Assembly: GCA_964014735.1 (NCBI GenBank)
Contig: CAXHBH010000051.1
Coordinates: 1 to 5,317, forward strand
Reading direction: 5' to 3'
DNA length: 5,317 nt
Source of the DNA: UBA7446 sp964014735
GTDB lineage: Bacteria; Bacteroidota; Bacteroidia; Flavobacteriales; Flavobacteriaceae
The notes beneath the pieces are model-generated. The model had not been told where the DNA came from. It made no database searches and saw nothing but the letters and a program-made list of their open reading frames with translations. Shown here one piece after another: positions 4,944 to 5,317 of this stretch. The translations under genes were made by a program, and so were the position numbers. Numbering within the stretch: the first letter of the stretch is position 1; each line of letters starts with the position of its first letter.

Positions 4944-5317
4944 TTACGCTGCAACAGCAGGAGCAACTAGAGCAACAGGTAAAGACTCACCAGCTGCAAG
5001 GTCTAGAGGGAAGTTGTGAGCGTTACGCTCGTGCATTACTTCCATACCTAGGTTTGAACGGTTTAGGATATCAGCCCAAGTGTTGATTACACGACCTTGT
5101 GAATCTACAACTGACTGGTTGAAGTTGAAACCGTTTAGGTTGAATGCCATAGTAGCAACACCCATAGCTGTGAACCAGATACCAACTACTGGCCATGCAC
5201 CTAAGAAGAAGTGAAGTGCACGAGAGTTGTTGAATGAAGCGTATTGGAAGATTAGACGACCAAAGTAACCGTGAGCTGCAACGATGTTGTAAGTCTCTTC
5301 TTCTTGACCGAACTTGT
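4944..5317 (-). CDS. psbA: Photosystem II D1 protein, C-terminal part
   Basis: This is the C-terminal third of D1, the photosystem II reaction-centre protein of the thylakoid membrane that carries the QB site and most ligands of the manganese cluster. The window covers residues 238-360 (123 codons) plus the TAA at 4944-4946; the rest lies beyond the right edge. Visible are the QB pocket residues His252 and Ser264 (herbicide-sensitive form), His272, which binds the non-haem iron, the last transmembrane helix, and the manganese and calcium ligands His332, Glu333, Asp342 and Ala344. The CtpA cleavage site falls after Ala344, followed by a 16-residue extension AGESLPVALVAPAVAA, typical of non-green plastids and cyanobacteria. 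Codon use is strongly biased to C-ending codons for Phe, Tyr, Asn and His, unlike the neighbouring genes, as expected for the fastest-turning-over plastid protein. It converges on trnfM. Confidence 0.99.
   Translation of the reverse strand, partial: KFGQEEETYNIVAAHGYFGRLIFQYASFNNSRALHFFLGAWPVVGIWFTAMGVATMAFNLNGFNFNQSVVDSQGRVINTWADILNRSNLGMEVMHERNAHNFPLDLAAGESLPVALVAPAVAA

Overview
The window is a stretch of plastid genome from an alga of the red lineage: a red alga, or an alga with a red-derived secondary plastid such as a stramenopile or cryptophyte. The evidence is the gene set. There is a CbbX-type activase for red-type (form ID) Rubisco, the plastid conserved ORFs ycf45 and ycf35, a plastid-encoded rps6, a plastid initiator tRNA, petG, and a psbA whose product has the 16-residue C-terminal extension. 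These genes are absent as a set from green plastids. The base composition is AT-rich, the spacers are very AT-rich, and no gene here has an intron. No phycobiliprotein gene is in view, so the host group within the red lineage cannot be settled.

Layout, left to right. On the minus strand (transcribed right to left) lie ycf35 (2817-3200), ycf45 (1036-2691), cbbX (95-967) and the first 21 codons of petG (1-65, running off the left edge). The gaps are 125, 68 and 29 bp, so cbbX and petG at least are probably co-transcribed. A 509-bp spacer (3201-3709) separates ycf35 from the divergent plus-strand rps6 (3710-4012). A 647-bp stretch (4013-4659) follows with no intact gene. Most of it reads like a decayed protein gene with in-frame stops and a frame switch. 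The initiator tRNA gene trnfM(CAU) (4660-4733, plus) has a well-formed bacterial-type promoter. It converges on the 3' end of psbA (4944-5317, minus, running off the right edge). Two hairpins lie in the spacer between them.

Functionally the genes belong to photosynthesis and plastid gene expression. psbA encodes the D1 reaction-centre protein of photosystem II, petG a small subunit of the cytochrome b6f complex, and cbbX the Rubisco activase. rps6 and trnfM serve translation. ycf45 (P-loop ATPase plus R3H nucleic-acid-binding domain) and ycf35 (DUF1257) have no firmly assigned role. I see no mobile element, CRISPR array or intact new multi-gene system. The parts least explained are the decayed reading frame after rps6, a compositionally distinct block at about 3310-3424, and several inverted repeats placed near promoters and gene ends.
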